NCBI RefSeq assembly: GCF_000988165.1
Contig: NW_020169304.1
Location: 1 to 64,000, forward strand
DNA: 64,000 bases
Direction of reading: 5' to 3'
Source: Vairimorpha ceranae
Taxonomy: Eukaryota > Microsporidia > Nosematidae
The notes under the pieces: generated by a model
Told to the model about the DNA's origin: nothing
The model's database searches: none
Seen by the model: the letters and a program-made list of their open reading frames with translations, nothing else
Shown: one piece after another, positions 31,434-40,740 of the stretch
How the letters are laid out: each line of letters begins with the position of its first letter
Position numbering within the stretch: position 1 is the first letter of the stretch
Program-made: the position numbers and the translations under genes

Positions 31434-31679
31434 ATAATTTATTTTTATATTCTTTCTTCTTATATATTGATTTAAATATTGTTTATATTTAATTTATAAA
31501 AGTAAAATTTTTAAAAAATATTTCCCCATAAATTTTCGTTCTTTTTTATTTATTTTTAAAGTTGATGTTTTTTCTTGTAAAAATAAAATAGAAAGTTTAT
31601 TGTTAAAAAATGAGAAACAGCAAAAAAAGAAAACCACCAAGCCATCAAAAATTCCACTGTAAAAATAAAACATCAATAT

Positions 31680-31800
31680 TGCACTTACACGCCAGCATAC
31701 CTTTACGGCCTTGCTTATAGGAGAAAAGAGCGCTCTCTAAGGATACAGAATCCTCGGTCTACTTAAAGACCATCTCTCATATTAAGTGAATGTACAGAAC
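31680..31800. ncRNA. Candidate structured non-coding RNA (strand uncertain)
   Basis: A ~120-bp stretch with much higher GC than all surrounding spacers, comparable only to the tRNA. It can form A-G-G-A-T/A-T-C-C-T (31740-31754, 5-base loop), G-G-T-C-T/A-G-A-C-C (31756-31771, 6-base loop) and the palindrome AGAGCGCTCT (31727-31736). No open frame explains it. By eye it is not tRNA, 5S rRNA, U2, U4, U5 or U6 snRNA, nor SRP RNA. ACTTAC at 31683-31688 recalls the U1 5' end, but no other U1 feature was seen. Confidence 0.4.
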
Positions 31801-31855
31801 AACATAACTCAAGAAGTTAATGAACTTTTAATAATTATAAATAAAAGACCATTCA

Positions 31856-31907
31856 AAATCTTGGTTTATAACGTAAATTACAAATCTTGGTTAATAAAGT
31901 AAATTAC
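31856..31907. repeat. 26-bp tandem duplication
   Basis: Two adjacent copies of AAATCTTGGTT followed by a variable middle and GTAAATTAC, differing at only a few positions. It is non-coding and of unknown significance. Confidence 0.75.
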
Positions 31908-32064
31908 ATAAAAATTATTCATTGTTGTTTTGAAAAAAGATAAGCACAATGAGTAAATTTAAATATAAGAAATGTAATAATAACAAACCTTATTTTAATT
32001 TGCTTTAAAACACTGCATCTTATAAATTCATTATATTTTAAAAAGGTAAATAAAAATTAATTAT

Positions 32065-33768
32065 TTATTCTTCTGTAGTAACACTTTTGGTAGCAACAGT
32101 AGGTTCAGAAGAAGGTGCCTTGACTTTTGAACTAGTGAATAAATCAATATCAATTGGTGCATTATTCTCGACAGATTCTTTATATTTTCTATTGAGATAG
32201 AAAACAGAATAAAACCATATAAGGCAGAACAATATTAGAACACAAAGCGATATAGGAGCACCTCTACGAACATCTCTTGTTCCTAATAATGTAGTAATTG
32301 TAAATCCATAAACTGATCCAAAAGATTTCCCCAGCTTACCAAATACACCATCAAAAATACCTTTGTATTTCGCTCTTATAGAACCATCAATCTGCATAGA
32401 CAAAGCCTCTTTTGTGATATCAAATGCTGCATATTTAGAAATCTTCATTAAAGATACACAAATGACACCAACAATATTTTCTAATTTGATTATAGAATCA
32501 GTTGACGGTAAACGGTAAATATCAAATATATTATCCTCTTTGTTTGTAATTGGGAAGTTTAAATAAGCTAATACAAAAGTACCAAAAGCAGAAAAAAAAG
32601 TAATAATAGGACATAGAATGGCTATTGTAATCCATCCTTTTGTTTTAATAAGCCTTGGAAAAGGGGTAAGTAGCAAAATCATGACAATGACAGCAACTCC
32701 AGATTGTTCAATTGATGTATAAATTGAAGCATAGGTAGATTTTGCCTCACCAGTTTCATTAGCACCGACAGCTAAAGCAGATTTATAAGCTGACTCAATA
32801 ATATTCGTAGAAACAGCATAAAATAATACGACTAATGACATATTCAACAGTAGTTTAGATTTACTCATCTCAATAAGTCCATCAACAAATCCAACCTTCA
32901 CTTTACTCTTCTTTTTAGTAAAAGTCTTTCTAACAAACATTGGTTTGCTAGTAACATTATTTTCTAAATATTTTTTTAGAAGATAAATTACAGCACAGAG
33001 AATTCCACTCAGACAAAAAAATCCATTAAAAAATCTTTCGGCCGCAACATACGACATTTTAGATTTACTTACACTATAAAAGTAATTTATCATTCCTGAA
33101 AGAAGTAAAGCCAAATTAGATCCAACATAAAATAAAGGGACAAATCTAGCGGACTGTCCAGGAGTCGAAAGACCATTAGCAAACGTCATAAATAAATATG
33201 AAAGAATCAAACTACCAAACATTTCAGATAAAACATAGATAGCAGAACTTGTCCATTCATTGAAAACAAGTGCAATAGAAAATAAAAAATCTGTACTTCT
33301 GGCAACAGCTTTTCCATCAGCAAAAATATCTTTGGCCCAAAACGGTTGAATCTGAATATAATCACTAAAGGGAAGTAATAAACTACCAAGTATAGTAAAT
33401 GCAACAGCGAAAACTATTAAAGTTACATCAAATATTTTTGTAAAAGGATATTTATCTAAAGCTTTCTGAATAATACCTACTGAAATAAATGAGAACGGAA
33501 GGATAATAACAAATTTCAAAAAGAAAATTGACGCTGGGAGTTGTTTACCAATAACAGCGGCATCTTTAAGCACTCTAGCCACCGAATAAATAAAGGAGAT
33601 AATAAAGAACATAGCTGCCATGATCCAAAACATCTTTCTCTCAACCTTTGCTACTCTAATAAGTGAATATATACCAGAACCATTGCTGGCCTCATACTCA
33701 ATTTCATCTTCTGTAGGAAGAGCAGAGTTTTCGTTATTTTGTAGAACTTTCGAATTGTCTACTGACAT
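32065..33768 (-). CDS. NTT1: NTT-family nucleotide (ATP/ADP) transporter 1
   Basis: A 567-residue membrane protein with about 11-12 hydrophobic spans. It belongs to the TLC/NTT family that microsporidia acquired from bacteria and use to import host ATP. Family residues are intact: the R-V-L-K-D segment near residue 66, the Glu of Y-V-L-S-E-M, N-I-I-E-S-A-Y-K-S-A, and K-I-S-K-Y-x-x-F-D-I-T-K-E. The ends are hydrophilic, and there is a Lys-rich loop near 285-300 (T-K-K-K-S-K-V-K). A GGGG run at 33774-33777 (CCCC in gene sense) marks the start. It is likely in the plasma membrane or the mitosome. A divergent paralogue lies at 55.3 kb. Confidence 0.93.
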   Translation of the reverse strand: MSVDNSKVLQNNENSALPTEDEIEYEASNGSGIYSLIRVAKVERKMFWIMAAMFFIISFIYSVARVLKDAAVIGKQLPASIFFLKFVIILPFSFISVGIIQKALDKYPFTKIFDVTLIVFAVAFTILGSLLLPFSDYIQIQPFWAKDIFADGKAVARSTDFLFSIALVFNEWTSSAIYVLSEMFGSLILSYLFMTFANGLSTPGQSARFVPLFYVGSNLALLLSGMINYFYSVSKSKMSYVAAERFFNGFFCLSGILCAVIYLLKKYLENNVTSKPMFVRKTFTKKKSKVKVGFVDGLIEMSKSKLLLNMSLVVLFYAVSTNIIESAYKSALAVGANETGEAKSTYASIYTSIEQSGVAVIVMILLLTPFPRLIKTKGWITIAILCPIITFFSAFGTFVLAYLNFPITNKEDNIFDIYRLPSTDSIIKLENIVGVICVSLMKISKYAAFDITKEALSMQIDGSIRAKYKGIFDGVFGKLGKSFGSVYGFTITTLLGTRDVRRGAPISLCVLILFCLIWFYSVFYLNRKYKESVENNAPIDIDLFTSSKVKAPSSEPTVATKSVTTEE

Positions 33769-34831
33769 TTTTTGGGGTCACATAAAAAAATATATAAATA
33801 AAAAAAAAGGAGAATTTTTTATAAAAAAGTTTACATATTTTTTGCTAATTGTTGTTTTAAAACAAAAAAAAATATTTTTTTGAATTTAATTAAATAAATT
33901 TATAAGTCTTATTTAAGTACTAAAAAATAAAAATTTTGCATAAAAATTATAATTGTAATCAAACATTTGTATTTGAATGACATTTTAAAGATTTGATTTT
34001 TTAACCCTTTGTCAAATTAACAACTTTGTTTTCTTGAATTTATAAAATTAAAATTTCGCTTATTAAATAAATTTTTATTAAATCTCTAAATTACTTTGCT
34101 AATTTGCAATTATTGGTATTCTAATGCATAATTTAAGGAGTAAAAATATTTTAGAGAATTTATTTATAACTAGTCTCAAAATATTTAATTATAACACAAT
34201 TGGTATATTAAAATTGGTAAATTGTCATAGAAGTATTCTAGAATAATAAACACATGTAAAAATAATTTTATTATAGTTTAATTTTCTTGCTACTTGTTTA
34301 TTGTCTACATGCATGACAACTACAAAATTTACAAAATTAAATATGCACATTTTTATTTTCTTATTCAGATTTAGCAAGTTTGTTTAGTGTAGTATATTGC
34401 ATCGTGAATAAACATTATAAAAATTATATTTTTTATTTAATTAATATTTTAATTTTACTATTATTTTATAAATATTTAAAATTAAACAAATTTCTTTTTC
34501 TAATTTTTTATAGAAGAAGTTAAATATCAAACTGCTACTTGTTAAAAAATTAGACATTTCTTTATGCTAAAATTATTCCTGTGTGAAATTTAGAATAAAG
34601 TGTACTGGCAGTTTTAAAATAATGCCAGGGTAATCTTTTATGTTAAATTTAAATAACATATAAATTTATTATTAGTATAATTAGTTATACAATGTGTTTT
34701 CCCATTTAGTAATAAGTATTCTAATATTATTGTTTTAACAAAGTAGATATTTGTTGTAAATTTTTTCTATAAATTATATGTTAGCTAGACTTTCAATACT
34801 ATTCTTCTTTTTTGTATATATTTACCCCTTA
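33769..34831. other. Long intergenic region between divergent genes
   Basis: About 1.06 kb of very AT-rich DNA between NTT1 (minus) and the proteasome alpha1 gene (plus). No coding remnant, RNA gene or obvious repeat was found. CCCC at 34825-34828 is the start signal of the proteasome gene. Confidence 0.6.
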
Positions 34832-35536
34832 ATGAGCCTTAGAGAAGATGTATACAATATCTTTAATACAGATGGTAAAATATTACAAATTGAATATGGC
34901 CTAGAGGCAGTTAATAAATCCCTTCCTTTAGTTGTACTAAAAAATAAAAATACTATTGTGTGTGCAGCTAAAAAGAATCAAGGAGATTTGCTAGAAGATG
35001 AAGTCCAGACAAGTTTTCAACCTATCTATTCTAACATATATTCAGCTTTTACCGGTAACTGGCCTGATGTATATACTGTCAATTCTAAATGCAAAGATCT
35101 TGCATACAAGGCATCTTATAAGTTAGGATATTCTGTTACACCAGATATTCTTTGTAGACAACTTGCAGATAACTTACAGGTATTAATGCAATCTACCGGT
35201 GAAAGAAGCCCTGCTTTTGCTGGTACTCTTTTTGGCTTTGATAATGGTAAGCCTATTATATACATGACAAATATTTCTGCAGTGTGTTATCCTGTTTATG
35301 GTTCTATGGTAGGTACTAAATATCAGAACATGTTTAAATATGTTGAGAAGCATTATAATGAAGATGTGGATGATAATAAATTGTTTGAGCTGGCTGTAGG
35401 TGCTTTACTGGAGAGCTTGGGAGAAAATTCAGTTTATCATGAAATTGAAGTGGCTTATCTAAAGAATAATGAAATACTTAAATATCTTAATGATAAAGAG
35501 ATAGAAACTTTACTTTTGTCTATAGCTGATAAATAA
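34832..35536 (+). CDS. SCL1: 20S proteasome alpha-type subunit, likely alpha1
   Basis: A 234-residue proteasome alpha subunit. The N-terminal signature D-V-Y-N-I-F-N-T-D-G-K-I-L-Q-I-E-Y-G-L-E-A corresponds to the alpha-family F-S-P-E-G-R-x-x-Q-V-E-Y-A motif. Alpha1 (Scl1/PSMA6) is preferred because the stretch Y-S-V-T-P-D-I-L-C-R-Q-L-A-D-N-L-Q matches its Y-E-I-P-V-D-x-L-C-K-R-I-A-D-I-S-Q region. As an alpha subunit it forms the outer ring and gate and has no proteolytic Thr. The longest frame (ATG 34778) adds a hydrophobic 18-residue leader and is rejected because CCCC lies just before 34832. Confidence 0.75.
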   Translation: MSLREDVYNIFNTDGKILQIEYGLEAVNKSLPLVVLKNKNTIVCAAKKNQGDLLEDEVQTSFQPIYSNIYSAFTGNWPDVYTVNSKCKDLAYKASYKLGYSVTPDILCRQLADNLQVLMQSTGERSPAFAGTLFGFDNGKPIIYMTNISAVCYPVYGSMVGTKYQNMFKYVEKHYNEDVDDNKLFELAVGALLESLGENSVYHEIEVAYLKNNEILKYLNDKEIETLLLSIADK

Positions 35537-35720
35537 ATGGTTTTAAAAATTTATAATAATTTTTTACTTAACAATCTCTTATTTAAATCCTTTTTTACAA
35601 ACAAATTCATCTGATTTTGTTAATGTTTTGTAGATTAAAATAAATTAATTATAAAGTTAAAAACATTTAATAAATAGTAACTATTTTTATAAAAGTAAAT
35701 CTAATAATACATAAATTGGT

Positions 35721-36545
35721 TTATATTTCTCTTTGTTCTTTTACTTTTATTTTATTTAGTGCTTCTTTTAGACCTTTTTTATAAGTAAATCTGTCAGTAA
35801 TTGATAATAAAGTTGAAAGTACGAAATGATAACTATTTAAATAATAAAGTAATTGTATCTCTGTTTCATTATTATTATAAGATAAAGCAATAGTTTCATA
35901 TATAGAATAAAGTGATAATACTATAAATAATATTATTATTATATATTTAGCAATTAAATCTTCCTCCTCTTCTTCTTCCCTTTCTAGAACTTTTATTAAA
36001 AATACTGGTATTGTCATTATTAAAAATCCTGCTTTAAATCCTTGTACTTGTAAAAATGTATGTAAAAATACTATTACAATAAAAAGAGTATATGTTAGGC
36101 TTTTTACTGCTGCATATATTTGTCTGATAATATAAATATTTTTTATATCTACGCCTACACCTATTCTTTTACTATAATTTTGTAATACCATTTCATACAC
36201 GTCGGGCCAATAAATTAAAATATAAAAAGCTAAAAGAATAGCAGAAGTGCTGTATGTAAAAAGTGGTATATAAAATTTTCTTAATAAATAAATGTATATA
36301 TATGACCCAAATACTTCTAATTTAACTAATATTAATTCTACAAGTCCTGGAATTTCATTTCTATAATAAAAATCAGCAATGGCAATAAATGCTTTAAATT
36401 CTAATAGAGCAAGATAGAAAATTGATATTGCGTCATTTTTTTTAGTACTGGTCCTAAAATCATTAATACTACCGTATATTGTAAATTTAGTTAAATCTAC
36501 TAGATATATTATAAAATAGCCAAACATAAATCCCTTCATTAGCAT
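35721..36545 (-). CDS. Hypothetical multi-pass membrane protein
   Basis: A 274-residue protein with about six to seven hydrophobic segments (around residues 5-18, 42-58, 68-88, 92-112, 150-170, 172-188, 200-222 and 232-250). A striking poly-Glu stretch, R-E-E-E-E-E-E-D, lies near residue 193, and the C-terminal tail is basic. There is no motif I recognise, and it may be microsporidia-specific. No CCC run is seen before the ATG. It is convergent with the proteasome gene. Confidence 0.65.
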   Translation of the reverse strand: MLMKGFMFGYFIIYLVDLTKFTIYGSINDFRTSTKKNDAISIFYLALLEFKAFIAIADFYYRNEIPGLVELILVKLEVFGSYIYIYLLRKFYIPLFTYSTSAILLAFYILIYWPDVYEMVLQNYSKRIGVGVDIKNIYIIRQIYAAVKSLTYTLFIVIVFLHTFLQVQGFKAGFLIMTIPVFLIKVLEREEEEEEDLIAKYIIIILFIVLSLYSIYETIALSYNNNETEIQLLYYLNSYHFVLSTLLSITDRFTYKKGLKEALNKIKVKEQREI

Positions 36546-37084
36546 AAATTTTATTTATCATAAATACACAAATAAAGTTTATTTTATTTTTAAAATTAAA
36601 AAATTAATATTTATTTCTAATTTTAAAAGTAAAAAAAAAATATTTAAATATTTTAAGATTAATTTAATTTTATGATTTAATTTAAAAATTTGCATAAATT
36701 GCAATAAAAAGTTAAAGCAAAGGTACAATTATGCTACAATCTAAATTTAGCACTAGTATACGATTTGAAATAAACAAAAAGTTGTTAAATGATAAAAATT
36801 ACTGGAGGTTTTGTCAATAAATATAAATCAGTAGATTTAATGTACAAATTTCACGATAATTTCTAAAAAAAGCTGCTAAGCAAAATTTTATAAATGTTAA
36901 AAACATTTTTTTATGGTTAGTAAATGCTTAAAAAACTTGGGTTTCATCATAAAAAGCAAACAATAAATAATTTAAATTGTTTTTATTTATCTATCAAAGA
37001 CAACTTATTATACTCAACATCATCCTTAGACACAAAAAAAAAATTTAAATATTTTTTTAAACAATTACAAAGATATCTAAGGTT
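36546..37084. other. Intergenic region
   Basis: About 540 bp of AT-rich DNA with long A runs. A plus-strand frame at 36924-37124 has a Lys/Phe-rich low-complexity translation and no start signal, and runs into the next gene's end, so it is not called. Confidence 0.5.
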
Positions 37085-37975
37085 TTATTTTTTTCTTACA
37101 AAATTAATATTCTTTACGTTTTGATTAAATGTATATAACAAAATACCAAACATTCCAATTAAGAGTGACAACATTTTGTAATAACAAATCTTTTCATTTA
37201 TAAAAATAAATCCTGTAAATCCCATAATTACCTTATTTAGTGCTCCTAGCATACTATATGTTGTGGATGACAAGCAAGCTAAAACCATTGCTGTTGTAAA
37301 TGAGGTAAGTAATGCGCAAATGCTTGATATTATAATGTATACAATTACAGTATTAGGAATACCAGTATAGCTATTTCTTTCGTTAACATAGGATATTATT
37401 CCTATTATAAAAAAACTAATTAAATTTGGAAAAAATATTGATTCTGCAACATTTCTATTTTCAAGTAAAATAATATGACGCAAAGATACAATATATATTG
37501 TAGTACTTACTACATTCACTATTATCCATATATTGCCATATAATTCGTTTTTGAAAAAGTTTATATATGATGCGGCAATCATCAACAAAAATGATACAAT
37601 TTCTAGTAAATTAATAAATCTTTTAAATAAAAAATATTCTACTATAGCAACTATTAAAATGCTACTATTTTTTACGAGGGTATAAAGTGAAATATCAAGG
37701 TACTGAAGAGATTTTGAGCCAGAAAATATCATTACACAAAGAAATACAGAAGGAATTAACCACATTTTATAGTTATTTATACATAGTCTACACATACCAC
37801 AATATTTTAGAGATAACAAAATACTGCAGATAAAAAATGACTGCATTACAACTAGAAGGAATGGAACTTGAAAATTAAGGATTGTGAGAATATACTTGTT
37901 TAGAACTGTTGTCGATAAAGAAATTATTAAATAAGAGACAGATATACTAAATATGTAGATAAAAGATTTCTTCAT
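37085..37975 (-). CDS. Nucleotide-sugar transporter, GDP-mannose type (Vrg4-like)
   Basis: A 296-residue membrane protein with about ten hydrophobic spans in the drug/metabolite transporter fold (TPT/NST group). The motif G-A-L-N-K near residue 257 is the GDP-mannose-binding signature of Vrg4, and L-V-K-N-S-S-I-L in TM4-5 fits the family. The other Vrg4 motif, F-Y-N-N-L, appears as F-F-P-N-L. It would carry GDP-mannose into the Golgi for O-mannosylation of cell-wall and polar-tube proteins. A triose-phosphate-type substrate cannot be excluded. The longest frame begins at a TTG, so the first ATG (37975) is used. Confidence 0.72.
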   Translation of the reverse strand: MKKSFIYIFSISVSYLIISLSTTVLNKYILTILNFQVPFLLVVMQSFFICSILLSLKYCGMCRLCINNYKMWLIPSVFLCVMIFSGSKSLQYLDISLYTLVKNSSILIVAIVEYFLFKRFINLLEIVSFLLMIAASYINFFKNELYGNIWIIVNVVSTTIYIVSLRHIILLENRNVAESIFFPNLISFFIIGIISYVNERNSYTGIPNTVIVYIIISSICALLTSFTTAMVLACLSSTTYSMLGALNKVIMGFTGFIFINEKICYYKMLSLLIGMFGILLYTFNQNVKNINFVRKK

Positions 37976-38055
37976 GTTTATAATAAAATTTATGTTTATA
38001 ACTTCGAAACACAAAACTTGTTACAATATAATAAATTCTTGAAATACATTTTAAT

Positions 38056-38214
38056 TTACTCACAATTATTTTTTACTTTATTTAGCAAAATCTTAAGATC
38101 ATTAATTGAACTAATGTCTACATTATTATCTTCTACTGATTCTAATATTTTTTTTAGGATTTTTAAAGTATTTTTAAGGCAATTTTTAGATTCTTGGAAT
38201 TTTGCTTCATTCAT
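38056..38214 (-). CDS. Small hypothetical coiled-coil protein (52 residues)
   Basis: A short frame, found because CAT at 38212-38214 is followed at once by GGG, the microsporidian start signal in minus-strand sense. It encodes 52 residues: charged, helical, with spaced Leu/Ile (L-K-N-T-L-K-I-L-K-K-I-L), ending in C-E. It looks like a small coiled-coil subunit of some complex, but no family is recognised. A longer antisense frame (38018-38272) is its shadow. Confidence 0.45.
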   Translation of the reverse strand: MNEAKFQESKNCLKNTLKILKKILESVEDNNVDISSINDLKILLNKVKNNCE

Positions 38215-38268
38215 GGGTTTGTTTCTAAATTTTTACATAAAATATAAATATAATTTTTTTATCTTTGC

Positions 38269-39530
38269 ATGAAAGAAGTTCTTGACTACAATGTAAAACC
38301 TGAACATTGCAATTTAAAAAGTGTAATAAAAAGGATTATTATAGAAGGATGTAAAGATAGACTTAATAGCTTTTGAAAGTACTAGTCAACACAATTTATA
38401 TTTTCTTGATTTGCTTAAAGTTAGACTGGGGGTAAATGATTCTAAAAAGAGGATTCCGATTAATTCATAAAAATGTTATGCCTTGTAAAAATTGAATAAG
38501 GTGAAACTAGTACAGAAAATAACTTTTTGGGGGTTAAAACTTAAAAATAGACTTTTATGATATATTAAGATTTCATAAATCAAAATATAATGGAGATAAT
38601 TTGTTTTATACAGATTTTGAGTCCTTTAATGCAAAAAAGGCGTTTTTTTGCTAAGACTGGACTAATATGAAAGTTGGTTTTGATGTAGTTATCAAACTAT
38701 TAGAAAGACATAATGCATTGAGTAGTTCTAGATTAAAAAAGTAAAAAACGACTTTTATATTTTTTATACTTTACCTAAAATGTCTACTTATATTGTAGCA
38801 TACATTTCTGGTAAATTGGAAACTTATGAAACAAAAACTAAAAGAGGCATTTTATAAGTGTTTATGCACAAGGATAAACAAAAAAGAATATTCAGGTAAA
38901 ATAACAATTACTGCCTTGATTTTATTGAAAAATATTTTGAAACAAACTATCCTCTTCCAAAACTTGATTTTGTTACAATTCCTATATTTATTAGTAGGAC
39001 AATGGAAAATTGGGGACTAGTCACTTTTAGGAAAATATCATTATTATATGATAAAAATATTAGCAGTCAAAGACCTAGGAAAAGAATAGCAGAGACAGTA
39101 TGCCATGAATTGGCCATGTGTGGTTTGGTTAATTGGTGACAATGAAATGGTGGAATGATTTGTGGCTTAATGAAGGGTTTTCTACATGGGTATCATGTCT
39201 AGCCATAAATAATATTCCTAAAGAAATTATTAACTGGAATGTATGGCCTGAATTTATTATGGCAGATATTGAATCTGGAATGCGACATGATTTTCTTAAA
39301 AATTTTAATCTTATAGCTGAAACAGTTAATAAGCTTGTTGATATAAGTCGGATTTTTTATACTATTTCTTATTCTAAAGGAAGTATCTATAATAAGAATG
39401 TTAGAAGGTTATATTGGTGAAAAAGAATTTTAAAAAAGAATTAAAGATCATTTAAATAAATTTAAATATTCTAATACGTGTGATTACAATCTTTGGTTAT
39501 TTAAAAACTGTCGAAGTCGAGAAAAGAAAC
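38269..39530 (+). pseudogene. M1 aminopeptidase pseudogene (first copy)
   Basis: A decayed gene for a gluzincin M1 (APN/ERAP-like) aminopeptidase. The frame opens with D-Y-N-V-K-P-E-H-C-N-L, matching the family N-terminus. Later fragments, in different frames, show M-S-T-Y-I-V-A-Y-I, P-L-P-K-L-D-F-V-T-I-P, the exopeptidase motif as T-M-E-N-W-G-L-V-T-F, a damaged zinc site (C-H-E-L-A, then stop, instead of H-E-x-x-H), K-W-W-N-D-L-W-L-N-E-G-F-S-T-W-V, and I-S-Y-S-K-G. At least three stops or frame changes separate them, so no active enzyme could be made. The 3' end is near the D-Y-N-L-W-L block at about 39,495; homology beyond that is lost. Confidence 0.9.
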
Positions 39531-39825
39531 AAATATGGCTTATTAGTCAATCATTGTGGAGCCCTATATGACTATAAAACAAAATTAGTCTCATATGCGA
39601 TGACTTAATAAGGTATTGTAACGACTTATAGCAATACAGGAAAAAGTTAATATCGACAAACAAATTGCGGCTAATGTTCAGTCCAGAGTTCTAAAGATGA
39701 CTTAAGAAAGTATGACCATGAAAGCTCGGAGAGGAGTTGAAACTGGAGAAATTAATTCAGGAGTACAAGAGTTGACATACATAGGTGCTGGAAGGGAACG
39801 TCTGAATTATTAAGCGAGTGTGAAC
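39531..39825 (+). other. Insert of unidentified sequence between aminopeptidase pieces
   Basis: About 300 bp with no match to the aminopeptidase family. It is slightly richer in GC than its surroundings. One frame reads as a protein-like stretch (I-A-A-N-V-Q-S-R-V-L-K-M-T, stop, then M-K-A-R-R-G-V-E-T-G-E-I) with stops. It may be a decayed gene or part of a mobile element; the family is unknown. Confidence 0.35.
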
Positions 39826-40740
39826 AATGTTTAATTTGTATAAAGAAGAAATTATACCTAACATTAAATTATTTTATTCTAATGCATGCACAAAAGATTT
39901 ATGGTTATCATTTTTTGAAGAGTTTTATGTACAAGTTATTATAAATGACTGAATTACAAGACAAGGATTTTTCATTCAAATATTAAATATACATTAGAAT
40001 GTACTAAAAGTACTTTAATTTTAGATAGCGATAATCCTGCTGATGTTGATCCTAGGCAATACTGTCTTATTATTAAACAACAGAGATTTTTACTATCTGG
40101 TCCAAGCAACAGAGATTTATGGAAAATTTCAATAAAAATAAGATAATTCGGTGAAACAAAAAGCATTGAGAATATTTTAATAATTGAAAAATAAAATTTA
40201 TAAATATAATTATGAAGCTTCTAGAGCTTATAGAAGGAGGTTTTATTGCAAAATTTGTTAATTCAATAAAGAAAAGCGTATCTATAAGTAGCGGGTTAGC
40301 TATTATAAATGACATTTTTTCAACTGCAATTTCAGGTAGGAAAAGCTTATCGTCTTTTGATCCATTACATTTTAGCTTGCTGTTTTATATTTTTTAACCC
40401 TACTAATAAAGCTCCAAGAGGGAATAAATGCAAATACAAACAATTTCATATTGTATCTTTATAAATTACCAAATTGTTTTTATGAACATTGGTTAGCAAA
40501 CTATGTTTTCGAAAAGAGTTGTCAAACAACGTGATATGCCTAGAAAAAAATGTAGAAATTTTAGTTATAGATAAAATAAGTGAATTGCTTAGGTTAATAA
40601 TTCTTATTTTAAAATTTGTAAGTAGAAATGTTGGATATAAAGTTGTCGATATGCTGCTACAACCTTGGCACAGTATAGAAAGAATGCTTAAGAAGACAAT
40701 CTTATAAATAAAAAAAAAAATAAGAGTATTACGCATTTGT
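39826..40740 (+). pseudogene. M1 aminopeptidase pseudogene (second, partial copy)
   Basis: A second run of M1 aminopeptidase fragments on the same strand. It starts with Y-S-N-A-C-T-K-D-L-W-L (the same place as Y-S-N-T-C-D-Y-N-L-W in the first copy), then D, stop, I-T-R-Q-G-F (the family D-W-T/I-x-Q-x-G-F with Trp turned to a stop), K-Q-Q-R-F-L-L-S-G-P, and S-G-L-A-I-I-N-D-I-F-S-T-A from the ERAP1-like C-terminal domain. The duplicated block shows that at least two gene copies were present. Only the 3' half survives here. Confidence 0.8.

Larger units (their letters stand above)
31434..32064. other. Intergenic region with a GC-rich island and a tandem repeat
   Basis: About 630 bp between the RPA1 and NTT1 stops (convergent genes). 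Most is AT-rich, but 31680-31800 is clearly richer in G and C and can form hairpins (see separate entry). A 26-bp direct duplication follows at 31856-31907. Confidence 0.65.

Noticed and set aside
31680..31800. GC-rich island as 5S rRNA, U6 snRNA or tRNA
   Set aside because: ATACAGA resembles U6 but the flanking U6 sequence is absent; no 5S or tRNA boxes are present.
36924..37124. 66-residue plus-strand frame beside the Vrg4-like gene
   Set aside because: Lys/Phe-rich low-complexity translation, no start signal, overlaps the 3' end of the opposite-strand gene.
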